This document shows, one piece after another, positions 1 through 7,280 of a DNA stretch of 13,027 nucleotides. Every line of letters starts with the position of its first letter. The first letter of the stretch is position 1. Position numbers and translations under genes: made by a program. Origin of the DNA: Dictyocoela muelleri (lineage: Eukaryota > Microsporidia). The stretch covers positions 1 to 13,027 of the forward strand of contig SDVU01000478.1 in the NCBI GenBank assembly GCA_016256075.1. Reading direction: 5' to 3'. The notes beneath the pieces were generated by a model, which made no database searches, was not told the DNA's origin, and saw nothing but the letters and a program-made list of their open reading frames with translations.

Positions 1-360
1 TGATTTTCTTGTATAATAATCTCTTATATTTTTAAGTGGTGGTAAACATGTTATTTCATTCTCTTGTAATGTTAAAAGCGATTTATTCAGGGCATCATCG
101 AAATTAGAATTTTCAGATGAGTATAATTGTTTATAAAATTTATTTCTTATTACTTTCTGTCTTTCTGGTTCATGCCAATGTAGAGATTTTTTAATAAACT
201 CTTTCATAGCTAAATCTGAATGAAATCGCCCACTAAAGTTCCTTCTTACACAGCGCCAGTATATATATTCGGCTGTCTTTTTCTGTAGATTATAAATATA
301 ATCATCCAGATAAAGTTTTAGGTTTCCTCGTTGTGATTTTTCAATATATACATTTTCCAT
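1..360 (-). CDS. FLYWCH zinc finger protein, probable MULE transposase N-terminus (partial)
   Basis: The reading frame starts at the ATG at 358-360 and stays open for 120 codons to the window edge, so the C-terminal part is missing from view. Residues 10-65 have FLYWCH-finger layout: QRGN near residue 10, a YIYN strand at 21-24, then YWRC with W35 and C37, and an HWHEP motif with H61 and H63 giving the His-x-His pair. The expected second cysteine near residue 43 is a serine, so zinc binding may be weakened. Near residue 107 the segment LPPLKNIRDYYTRK resembles the stretch that links finger and catalytic domain in MULE transposases. In that family the protein binds the element's ends and cuts DNA; here only the DNA-binding end is seen. 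No frame break appears, unlike the decayed MULE relic further right. The sequence just upstream of the start reads AAGCCCTC. This could be a CCC-like microsporidian start-proximal motif, but that is a guess. A domesticated host FLYWCH protein is possible. Confidence 0.7.
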   Translation of the reverse strand, partial: MENVYIEKSQRGNLKLYLDDYIYNLQKKTAEYIYWRCVRRNFSGRFHSDLAMKEFIKKSLHWHEPERQKVIRNKFYKQLYSSENSNFDDALNKSLLTLQENEITCLPPLKNIRDYYTRKS

Positions 361-418
361 GAGGGCTTTTGTTCGAATTTTCGTAAAACTCGACAAAACC
401 CCAAAGCGAAAACAAGTA

Positions 419-677
419 GTGACTCCTGAAAGAATTTAGAAGAGGTAAAGATGTTATATTGAAATAACAATAAAATCATCTGGTAAAAAGGTTCCTAGAC
501 TAGTTTACAATATAAATAATTATTTTATAGTATTAGCATTTTTCGCTTTACAAAAAATGCTATTGATGATAAAATAATTATTTATATTGTAAACTAGTCT
601 ATAACTTTTTTAACGGATGATTTTATTTATATTTCAATATAACATCTTTACCTCTTCTAAATTCTTTCAGGTGGCAC
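419..677. repeat. Foldback palindrome (MITE-like), 259 bp
   Basis: Two arms of roughly 120 bp face each other. The left arm begins GTGACTCCTGAAAG and the right arm, read in reverse complement, begins GTGCCACCTGAAAG. Internal matches include a run of about 40 bp from the CCTGAAAG end and a run of nearly 30 bp around ACTAGTTTACAATAT. The centre near 548 has a smaller hairpin, AGCATTTTT against AAAAAATGCT. It lies between the start of the left-edge FLYWCH ORF and the 3' end of the decayed MULE transposase. I see no convincing target duplication, so it could be a separate MITE or the terminal repeat of one of the two MULEs. It is unlike the Merlin palindromes in sequence. Confidence 0.8.
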
Positions 678-689
678 AAACCGTTATTG

Positions 690-1239
690 AACTTTTTTTG
701 TTTTATAATTTCTTTTTATTGTAGTATTATCGCTTTTACATACTTTTATCATGAAAATGATCTTAGGTTCTAAGAATCATGATAATATTTGCTAATGATG
801 TATGCCATTGTTTTAATAGTGAATTAATAGATCTATTATAACTCTAGATTGTTTTGTGAATATCGGTATATCAATTAAACCTTTCGGAAAAACTCCATCA
901 CAGATATTTCTCAAAATTTTTTTTTAATCTTTTTTTTAAAATACATTAAAATACTAATCTCTGATCTTTAATTAAAATTTATAATGTAACTATTTTTAAT
1001 ATATTGTACTCTTCTAGTTGTTTGTATTTTTAACAAATGCTATTGAAAACATAATTTTAACGTTATTACGAAAATATTTATTAGATTTATACTTAGAAAC
1101 CGTGCCATTTTTTTGAATATTCGTCCATATATTTTTTGTAACAATATAACATTTATATATTTTTGTATAAGTTAATAACTTTTTAAATGCATTCATAAGT
1201 TCTGTTTTAAAATTCATTTTATATATATTGTATAATCAC
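690..1239 (-). pseudogene. MULE transposase, C-terminal half (decayed)
   Basis: An open stretch from the insertion point down to 1014 reads DYTIYIKMNFKTELMNAF and then CYIVTKNIWTNIQKNG, with VKIMFSIAFVKN near its end. This matches the MULE block around DFE (second catalytic residue), the GCyFH segment, IWRKIQ and the LAFVP block. NFK stands where DFE is expected, and the histidine after the cysteine is lost, so the catalytic site is dead. Below 1014 the frame is broken. A further piece at about 770-840 reads NSLLKQWHTSLANIIMIL, which resembles the family's C-terminal block after the EgwH region. The ATG at 1215-1217 is internal to the original gene and is not a real start. Confidence 0.7.
1232..1239. 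repeat. Target site duplication of the hAT, left copy
   Basis: The octamer ATAATCAC here is repeated exactly at 4661-4668. Eight base pairs is the standard duplication length for hAT elements. Both copies abut the outer bases of the inverted ends. Confidence 0.85.
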
Positions 1240-1312
1240 GCGAGCAACACGAAATAGGCGCCAACAATAGGCAAAAAGGCAAATTACAAAACTTGAATAG
1301 GCATATGATAGG
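1240..1312. repeat. hAT left terminus with ATAGGC subterminal repeats
   Basis: Within about 65 bp of the end, AATAGGC occurs at about 1252, 1266 and 1295 in one orientation, with a related AAGGCAAAT near 1277. This is a locally G-rich patch in very AT-rich DNA. The matching cluster sits at the other end near 4580-4640. Confidence 0.6.
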
Positions 1313-1454
1313 TATTTTTATTTAAAAAATTTTAATATAAAATATCATATGATTTTTCATAATGTTATCTATTTTTAAAAACTTAGAAATTGTAAAATAC
1401 AACAATATAAAAGTTAATTTCAATTTTTAAATAAAAACTTATTTTATTTTGGCT

Positions 1455-2763
1455 GTTTATGTTTTTATCATTGTAATAAAGTAAAATGTATTTTTTAATA
1501 CTTATTTTAGAATATCATCTTTCTTTATGAAGAGGTTTTTTGAGCATAGAAAGACTTCTCTCTACTAAAAAGGCTATCCATGACATTCATTGATACGACT
1601 TTTAAGATATGGACTTATTTCATTCAAAACTTGGAATTTCGAAATATCATTTTCCTTAATACTTTTCCGTACGTATTCTTTTAAACCAAGTTCATCATTA
1701 TTAAATGATAATTTTTCTGTCATTTCAATAGCATTTTTAATTTTAAAATTTTCACTCGTGGCGATGATAATATATTCAGGTAAATTTATGTATCTTATTG
1801 ATATTTATTGCAACTCCAGCATAAGTGAGCTCTCGTAAGAAGCCGAATGTGCTGCCAAATATAATAAACCCCACCATCTCTTTTATAAAACATTTTTTAT
1901 TTTGTTTATATTTTCATAATAAAAAGGGAGCATTAAGCCAACTTCCCCAGCTGGTAACTATATGAGATGTTATTATTCCGATATGATTAAATTCATTTTT
2001 TCGAGATTGATTTTTTACATTTAATCTCTTCATTGAGGTAATTATATCATTAACTTTTCGATAATTCAATTTTATTTTTGAGCGAAGTTATGAAGTATAT
2101 GAGCAAAGCATATTGTATGTAAAATATTTGTGTAAAATAACTTAAAATTTTTACAAGCCTTTATCAATATCTAGATAAATCAATTTGTAGCAATATGAAT
2201 TTGTTTCTATTCAAATTAAATTCTTTTATTATATCATCAACTGCTATGTTTATTGTTACTATTTTTACGCTGAGAACAGTTTAAATAACATCTACAAAAA
2301 AATATTTTGTTGGCTCTTCAATAATTCTCATTATTATATTAATAAATTTTCTTCCAAAAAATTGTGTCTCATCTATCATTATGAAATCATATTTATCATA
2401 AAAAAATTTTTTGATAAAATCATAATGTTCTTCAAATTTTAATTTTAAACAACTCCGTATTGTTGTTTCAGAGGGAGCTTAAACATTTTAATTTTCAAAC
2501 ATATTTATTATTAATGCGTGCCCCTTTTATATAAATAAGGATATTTGCAGCATAGAACTCATCAAATATAATATTCTTAATTTCAGTAGTTGAAAATTTA
2601 AAATTGTTTGATTCAAGATATTTTTGCATTCCACGTTTTTATTATGCATTTCTGTAAGTTAATGCTGAGTGACATAATACTTTTTGGTTGTATTGACAAA
2701 AACATTGCAATGTTTACAGTATATTAAGCCTATTTCGTTTATAAAGAAACTTTCAGATGCCAT
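1455..2763 (-). pseudogene. hAT transposase (decayed, CGGBP1-like zinc finger)
   Basis: Reading from the ATG at 2761-2763, the protein begins MASESFFINEIG and then IYCKHCNVFVNTTKK...VTQH...MHNK. This is a C-x2-C...H...H finger like those of CGGBP1-related hAT proteins. Near 2380 comes IMIDETQFFGRKFINII, the first catalytic aspartate block. Near 2200-2090 lie ILLQIDLSRY and ICFAHILHNF, the hAT C-x-A-H block. Near 1970-1935 lies TSHIVTSWGSWLNAPF, the conserved W-containing segment. At about 1560-1520, VERSLSMLKKPLHKER is the hAT dimerisation signature at the C-terminus. These blocks lie in different frames with many stops, so the gene is dead. The block order is complete, so the parent copy was once full length. 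The family's enzyme excises by hairpin formation and inserts with 8-bp duplications. Confidence 0.8.
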
Positions 2764-2806
2764 CTCAATATATTTTTGCAATTTGTGTTTTAATTTGTTT
2801 TTAATG

Positions 2807-2814
2807 GGTAGTTT
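2807..2814. repeat. Target site duplication of the Merlin element, left copy
   Basis: GGTAGTTT here pairs with GGTATTTT at 4312-4319, matching at 7 of 8 bases. Merlin elements make 8-9-bp duplications. The match is short and T-rich, but its position exactly at the TIR ends supports it. Confidence 0.6.
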
Positions 2815-2823
2815 GGTACTACT

Positions 2824-3046
2824 ACCTTCCTATGACCTTGAATTATTTTAAGGAAAAGAAAATGTAAATATGTCAACAAGAGTAAAAATCTGCGATAAAC
2901 ACGAATATGTATGTATTTTATGGTATTATACTATATAAACAGCATAATATTATAAAATACATACATATTCGTGTTTATCGCAGATTTTTACTCTTGTTGA
3001 CATATTTACATTTTCTTTTCCTTAGAATAATTCAAGGTCTTAGAAG
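2824..3046. repeat. Left terminal palindrome of the Merlin element
   Basis: Two arms flank a loop of about 30 bp. The core arms at 2850-2921 and 2952-3023 are identical over 72 bases when one is reverse-complemented, by my base-by-base reading. Outside this core the arms continue with a few mismatches around CCTTGAATTATT. The loop around 2922-2951 reads GGTATTATAC...GCATAATATT. The perfect arms contrast with the heavily decayed transposase beside them. Confidence 0.85.
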
Positions 3047-3112
3047 TGTTTATTATTCGACTTCTATTTAAAAAAAATTTTTACCCCTATTTTTTTACAT
3101 CAAATAAATAGC

Positions 3113-4009
3113 ATGAAGGATGAAGATTTTTATGAATTTGTCAATAATAATAAAAAAATAGTCAGTTTATTAAAAAGTGGGTATAATACCAAAAACAAAA
3201 AAATGCACTGTCTTCAAACGAAAGATGTCAGAAAATAATATAATATATGAATGATTATGATTGATCTGTAATTGTAAAAATTACAATAAAAGATGTTATA
3301 TTCTGAGTGATTCAGAATTTCTTAATTTGAAATTTGACATAAAAAACATATTAATATTCTCATACTATTTTTTTTGCGCATACACTTTCCAATAAATCAT
3401 ATCTTAAAAAATTGCGAATTATCTATGAATAAATATAAATATATATATATATCATTTTTCAAATTCATAAAGAAAAAAATAAAAAGTCTCATTGAAAAAA
3501 AAAATATTATATTAATAGGTGAACCTTTAAGAAGTTCAGATCGATGAAAGTCATTGGACTAAAAAGAAATATGGTAATGGTCGATTCTGAGAAGTGATAT
3601 GGATATTTGGGATAATTGAAGTGAAATTAAATATATTTTAATCAGAAAAGGTCATAAAGAGAGATTCAAAAACTTTATTACCAATAATTGAAAAAAATTG
3701 AAAAAAAATCTCATAAATATCAGATATGAGGCCAGCTTATAATTCGTTAATGAACAGAGATTATTTCCAAATATAGTTTGCCGTAAAAGGAATTTTGTAG
3801 ACCCTGTAACTAAGGTGAATACACAAAAAATTGAAAATTTTCGCACACCTGAAAAAAAAATCAAACATTTCTCTTATGGCATTGAAATAGATTCAATTGA
3901 TGACCATTTAAATGTGTTTATGTTCTTTTGGAACTATAGGGATATGGAATTAGTTGACTTTTTTCAATTATTTTTAATAAATAATTTTTTTATTTTTTTT
4001 GTTTTATAA
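3113..4009 (+). pseudogene. Merlin/ISXO2-like transposase (decayed)
   Basis: The likely original start is the ATG at 3113, reading MKDEDFYEFVNNNKKIVSLL, a plausible N-terminus. A cysteine-rich piece near 3270-3310 (CNCKNYNKRCYILSDSEFLN) resembles the zinc-ribbon part of ISXO2-type transposases. The catalytic domain is clear: VQIDESHWTKKKYGNGR at 3534-3584 with the first aspartate at 3543-3545, WIFGIIE at about 3604, and SDMRPAYNSLMNRDY with the second aspartate at 3723-3725. The last part, NFVDPVTKVNTQKIENFR, carries the acidic residue at 3833-3835, followed by FFWNYRDMELVDFFQLF before the stop at 4007-4009. The acidic triad survives but lies in more than one frame with several stops, so this copy cannot make a full enzyme. 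The start is less certain than the domain assignment. Confidence 0.85.
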
Positions 4010-4033
4010 ATAGAATTTTAATTATAAACATAT

Positions 4034-4297
4034 CCTATGACCATGAATTATTTTAAGTATAAGAAAATGTAAATATGTCATTAAGAATAAAATTTTACGA
4101 TAAAACGAAAAAGTATGTATTATATGGTATTATACTTTTTTTATAATATATTTCTATTTTTAGCTTCGCTAAATACGGAAATATATTATATAAACAACAT
4201 AATACCATAAAATACATACATATCATGTTTATTGTAAATTTTATTCTTAATGACATATTTACATTTTCTTTTACATAAAATAATTCAGGGCCATACG
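4034..4297. repeat. Right terminal palindrome of the Merlin element
   Basis: The arms share TGAATTATTTTA, then AAGAAAATGTAAATATGTC and ATTAAGAATAAAATTTTA, with mismatches and small gaps. The centre holds a second hairpin around 4158-4172 (TTTAGCTTCGCTAAA) that is absent from the left palindrome. It is homologous to the left terminal palindrome but longer and less perfect. Confidence 0.8.
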
Positions 4298-4311
4298 AAG
4301 GTAGAAGTACC

Positions 4312-4319
4312 GGTATTTT
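4312..4319. repeat. Target site duplication of the Merlin element, right copy
   Basis: GGTATTTT, one mismatch from the octamer at 2807-2814, directly follows the outer base of the right inverted repeat. Confidence 0.6.
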
Positions 4320-4489
4320 TTTTTAAAAAAAGCATTTTGTTAATTCCTTTTTTTGAAATAATTTTGAATTTTTATTTAGAAAATAGAATATTTTCATAAA
4401 TTTCAGTATTCAATTCATAATGTGATATTGGATGCTTTCTTATGAAAATTAATTAAATAAATTTTACGTGAATTTATGATAGGTGAAAT

Positions 4490-4660
4490 TTGATAGCAAT
4501 ATATTTCAATAGGCACATAGTTGACATATAAATAAATTTTGATATATAAAAAATCATAAATAAAAATGCCTATTAATAGACATTTTTTATGAAAAATTTA
4601 AAAATAGGCTGAATAAGCAGAATAGGAAAAATAGGCAAAATATACATTTTGTTTGCTCTA
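4490..4660. repeat. hAT right terminus with subterminal repeats and a small palindrome
   Basis: AATAGGC-type words occur near 4508, 4604 and 4630, with related GATAGGTG and AATAGGAAAA. At 4562-4587 is a near-perfect 26-bp palindrome built from GCCTATTAATAGAC. The outermost bases read TTTGCTCTA, the inverted partner of the left end. Together with the left cluster this is a typical hAT end structure. Confidence 0.6.
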
Positions 4661-4668
4661 ATAATCAC
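4661..4668. repeat. Target site duplication of the hAT, right copy
   Basis: ATAATCAC, identical to 1232-1239, lies directly outside the right terminal bases. Confidence 0.85.
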
Positions 4669-5330
4669 CACAATTTAGTTTTTCAATATGTCTGAAAAGC
4701 TTTAAATATGTATTTTTATTTTTATTAGTTAAAAATGTAAATAATAATGGGATATAATTTGCCTTTACTTTGGCTTTTATATATTATATTTGATATAAAC
4801 ATTTAGGTGTCATTTTTAAGGTTAAATCACTTAACATATATCTGCTTTTTTTAGTAAAGTTATCTTACTGGAATTTATAAATAGTAAAATTCTTATATTA
4901 TTTTTAACGCCACTGTCGAATTTAAGATATTTTTCTCTAATTGTCGTTTTATATTTATCAGGTATATCAAAAGTTTTATCAAAATTTTTAATTACTATAT
5001 TTCTAGTTTTATTTATTATAATATTTTAAGAATTATGTTTACTAAAGGCAGCCGTTTAGAAAAATCGAGATATTTTATGTATTTTCGATATTATTTCTTT
5101 ATTATTTAAAAACGTTCTTAGCAAGTCTGTGCTTTTCATTTATACCTATTTTTTTACCTTCTGAGGCGTAAGTGGATAACATTATGAATAATATTATCTT
5201 TATTTAATATATTTTTACTTTTGTTAAATTTTGCCTTGCATTTTCTATTGCTGCACTCCATGTTATTGTTGTAAGTGTCTTTTCTTTAAAATGATAATAA
5301 TTATTATAAACTATTGCGTTCCTACCTTTT
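4669..5330 (-). pseudogene. MULE transposase, N-terminal half with FLYWCH finger (decayed)
   Basis: Reading leftward from 5330: KGRNAIVYNNYYHFKEKTLTTITW gives the first FLYWCH strand up to its tryptophan (5258-5260). One base is lost before ECSNRKCKAKFNKS, which carries the two cysteines, and IIHNVIH supplies the histidines near 5172-5186. Next come KIGINEKHRLAKNVFK, then FDIPDKYKTTIREKYLKFDSGVKN, matching the block before the catalytic domain. SDLTLKMTPKCLYQ follows, corresponding to the family's DGTFk-x-tP motif with the first aspartate at 4826-4828. KGKLYPIIIYIF and LTNKNKNTYLKLFRHIEK then lead up to the hAT insertion. Several frame changes and stops are present. The parent was an autonomous MULE of the same broad FLYWCH type as the left-edge ORF. 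They are not recent copies of each other, as the protein sequences differ strongly. Confidence 0.75.
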
Positions 5331-5616
5331 TATGTCTTTACATTCTAAAGTTCATCTTTTTCCGTATATTATTCTTAAGGGCATTTTCTTAAAATAAATT
5401 GTATACCCCTTTTTTTCATCCGAAAGTGGTTTTTTTTCTGAATGATCAATACGCAAATATATAACAAAAAAAATATAAAAGTCACCTCCTAAAATATACA
5501 TCTTTTCTAAATTTTGACACCTGAATTCGCCACTATTTTTTTCATAAATTTTTCTTATTAGAATTAAAGTCACTCACACCCTCAAAAAAAGCAATCTCGC
5601 TAAATTAGCCATCAAC
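5331..5616 (-). other. Region upstream of the MULE relic, with a 73-codon open frame
   Basis: A minus-strand frame at 5352-5573 could encode about 73 residues, including YILGGDFYIFFVIYLRIDHSEKK. It ends just upstream of the FLYWCH part of the MULE relic on the same strand. It may be an N-terminal piece of the MULE protein, but I see no family motif. It could equally be chance in AT-rich DNA. Confidence 0.2.
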
Positions 5617-6627
5617 GTGAATTTTTCATTTTTTACAGGGTTGTTCATAGTTATAGACTTATTTTTTTAAGTAAACTCCCCATTTTTTCGCAGTTATAAA
5701 GGGGTTTTCAGGGTTCTAACCCATTTTTTTAAATTAAAAACTCTTTTTCAAAGTTATACACCAAATTTTATAAAGTTATACACCTTCTTTTTCAAAGTTA
5801 TAACCCTCATTTTATCAAGTTAAAAACTCCTATTTTCAAAATTATAGACCCATTTTACCTGATTTATAGATGAACCGCTAAATTCTTTTAATTAATTAAT
5901 TTTAAACCTACTTTTTTAAACATTTTTTACACAATTATTTTTAACTCATATTTTTTTTAATATAATACTTTTGAAACTTTTTTTCTTATTTTTTAACCCT
6001 TATTTTTTAAACCGGAATTAAACCCTTTTTCTCACTTATTTTAGACCATATTTTTTATAGCTATATTATTTAGCCCATAATATTTAACCCACATTTTTTA
6101 GTCTGTATTTTTAAACACATATTTTCCAACCCTAACCTTTTATTATTTTTAGACCTTACAAATTACTTTTGCTTTTTAATTCATATTTTTTAACTCATAT
6201 TTTTCAACCCATGTTTTTTAATCCATATTTCAGAAACCAAAATTTTTAACACATATTTTTAACCCAAATTTTTAAACTTTGTTTAAAAAGAATGATAAAA
6301 ATAAGGGTTTAACTAGGGTTAAATATAAGGGATAAAAATTGAGATAAAAAAAATATAGGGTTAAAAATATAGTTTAAAAAAATTAATCGAAACTAAAATT
6401 CGCGGATGATTATAACTCCGAATAAATTGTCTATAGAACTATAAAAATAGATCTATAGCACTGAAAATAAGGGTATATAACGCAAAATAAGGTCTATAAC
6501 TTTAAAAAATGTTTATAAACTTCTAAAAGAAATGTGATTATAACTTTAAAAATTTGTGTCTATAAGTTTAAAATATGTCTATAAATTTTAAAAAAAGGTT
6601 TAACTATGAAAACCTTGACAGATTCAC
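5617..6627. repeat. Inverted array of degenerate short tandem repeats (Foldback-like)
   Basis: From about 5640 to 5880 the plus strand repeats a unit close to AAAGTTATAGACCCATTTTTTC. From about 5900 to 6265 the unit is closer to TTTTTTAACCCATATT. At 6269-6289 sits a hairpin, TTTTTAAAC-TTT-GTTTAAAAA. Beyond it the same motifs appear as reverse complement, for example ATAAGGGTTTAAC and AGGTCTATAACTTTAAAA, until about 6610. The outer ends also pair: GTGAATTTTTCA...TTCATAGTTA on the left against GTGAATCTGTCA...TTCATAGTTA read inward from the right. The right arm is about half the length of the left. Foldback elements of Drosophila have terminal repeats made of short tandem units, a structural parallel only. 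No gene lies inside. Confidence 0.75.
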
Positions 6628-6638
6628 AAATGGACGTG

Positions 6639-6880
6639 GAATTAGACCTAAAAAGATAATCTAGAAGATAAGTTTTTGAGAACCTCTTGATTAATATTAT
6701 CGGGAAACGTGTTTATCGTAAATATTTTATCAAAATGGTAATATATACAGAAAAATCTTTGATTTTTAGTGTCTATACTGCTATTTTTAAAAAAAAATTT
6801 TTATTAACTCGATTTACAAGAATATTACTCTTTAGTTTTTTAATAATTTATCTTTTTTATCACCTTTTTAGGTCTAATTC
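6639..6880. repeat. Foldback repeat with GAATTAGACCTAAAAAG ends, 242 bp
   Basis: The left end GAATTAGACCTAAAAAG is repeated inverted at 6864-6880 as CTTTTTAGGTCTAATTC. The arms diverge quickly inside. The short open frame that covers most of it is low-complexity and I do not count it as a gene. The end motif resembles the TTTTTAGACC words of the adjoining array, so the two may share an origin. No target duplication is evident. Confidence 0.6.
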
Positions 6881-6962
6881 TTGATCTATTGGTAGACTCT
6901 GTACCGATTATTTAAATAAATAAAATAAACATTTTTATATTTCTAATTAAATCTAATAAAAT

Positions 6963-7019
6963 CCGACCCTCCGTAATTCACCCCATCCTAATTCACCCCC
7001 CCCCTCCGTAATTCTCCGT
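6963..7019. repeat. C-rich short tandem repeat
   Basis: Three imperfect units of TCCGTAATTCACCCC (about 17-18 bp) lie in a row, with an internal run of nine C residues near 7000. This is the strongest strand-biased C patch in the window. Confidence 0.7.
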
Positions 7020-7192
7020 CTTTTTTAAATCCACAAAAGTAGAGAATTTTTGGGACACTGTATTAATAATATGATCGTTAATCAGGCTTAAAAAATATTT
7101 ATATTATGAACATTATATATATAATGCCTTACTAATTAAATGTAACCTCTAAAAAAATTTTTACACAATATATATAATTAAGATCATCAATG

Positions 7193-7277
7193 TATTTATT
7201 AAAATTTTTGTGATATTTATGAAAATTTTTGTATATATTAATTAAAATTTTTGTATATATTTATAGAAATTTTTGCA
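7193..7277. repeat. AT-rich tandem repeat, about 21-bp unit, four copies
   Basis: The unit TATTTATGAAAATTTTTGTA is repeated four times with small changes. A palindrome (GCATTTATTAATGC) follows immediately at about 7275-7288. Confidence 0.75.
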
Positions 7278-7280
7278 TTT

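Larger units (their letters stand above)
2815..4311 (+). mobile_element. Merlin (ISXO2/IS1595-like) DNA transposon, decayed, with palindromic ends
   Basis: The outer ends match as inverted repeats: GGTACTACTACCTTCCTATG on the left against GGTACTTCTACCTTCGTATG read inward from the right. Similarity continues for at least 60 bp. Inside is a plus-strand ISXO2-like transposase relic. The element lies in the region upstream of the hAT transposase start, so it probably cut the hAT's promoter side away from its gene. Unusually, each end is a complete palindrome (2824-3046 and 4034-4297), not a simple one-way terminal repeat. The internal region is heavily mutated. Confidence 0.85.
1240..4660 (-). 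mobile_element. hAT DNA transposon, decayed, interrupted by a Merlin element
   Basis: The element is flanked by a perfect 8-bp duplication. Its ends are short imperfect inverted repeats: GCGAGCAACACGAAAT on the left, and TAGAGCAAACAAAAT on the right when read inward. The right end fits the hAT pattern (C/T)AGAG better than the left. Both subterminal regions are rich in ATAGGC or GCCTAT words, the type of repeated site hAT transposases bind. The minus-strand transposase relic occupies 1455-2763. Removing the 1497-bp Merlin and its duplicated octamer leaves about 1.9 kb, a normal small autonomous hAT size. The element landed inside the MULE transposase gene. Confidence 0.85.
680..5330 (-). mobile_element. 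Decayed MULE (Mutator-like) DNA transposon, split by a nested hAT
   Basis: This is the outermost layer of the nest. A minus-strand MULE transposase relic is recognisable from its FLYWCH finger (about 5170-5330) through the start of the catalytic domain (about 4745-4830), then across the hAT insertion to the second catalytic region and C-terminus (about 690-1239). Without the 3.4-kb insertion and one duplicated octamer, the coding relic would be about 1.2 kb. That is short for the family, so parts have been deleted. The true ends are not found: I see no matched terminal inverted repeats, and the limits given are those of recognisable coding similarity. The foldback at 419-677 and the inverted array at 5617-6627 lie immediately outside and could include its termini. 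Confidence 0.7.

Noticed and set aside
1590-1838. Plus-strand open frame of about 82 codons
   Set aside because: It lies antisense to the C-terminal part of the hAT transposase relic, which has family motifs on the other strand; its own product is low-complexity.
3652-3864. Minus-strand open frame of about 70 codons
   Set aside because: It is antisense to the Merlin transposase relic, whose second catalytic aspartate and NTQKIE motif are on the plus strand.
5640-6400. Telomere-type repeats (CCCTAA-like words)
   Set aside because: AACCC and GGGTT words occur but at irregular spacing within longer, variable units on both strands, so this is not a telomeric tract.
6687-6884. Plus-strand open frame of about 65 codons
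   Set aside because: It fills the foldback repeat at 6639-6880, lacks an ATG at its start, and is rich in F, I, L and K as expected of AT-rich sequence.
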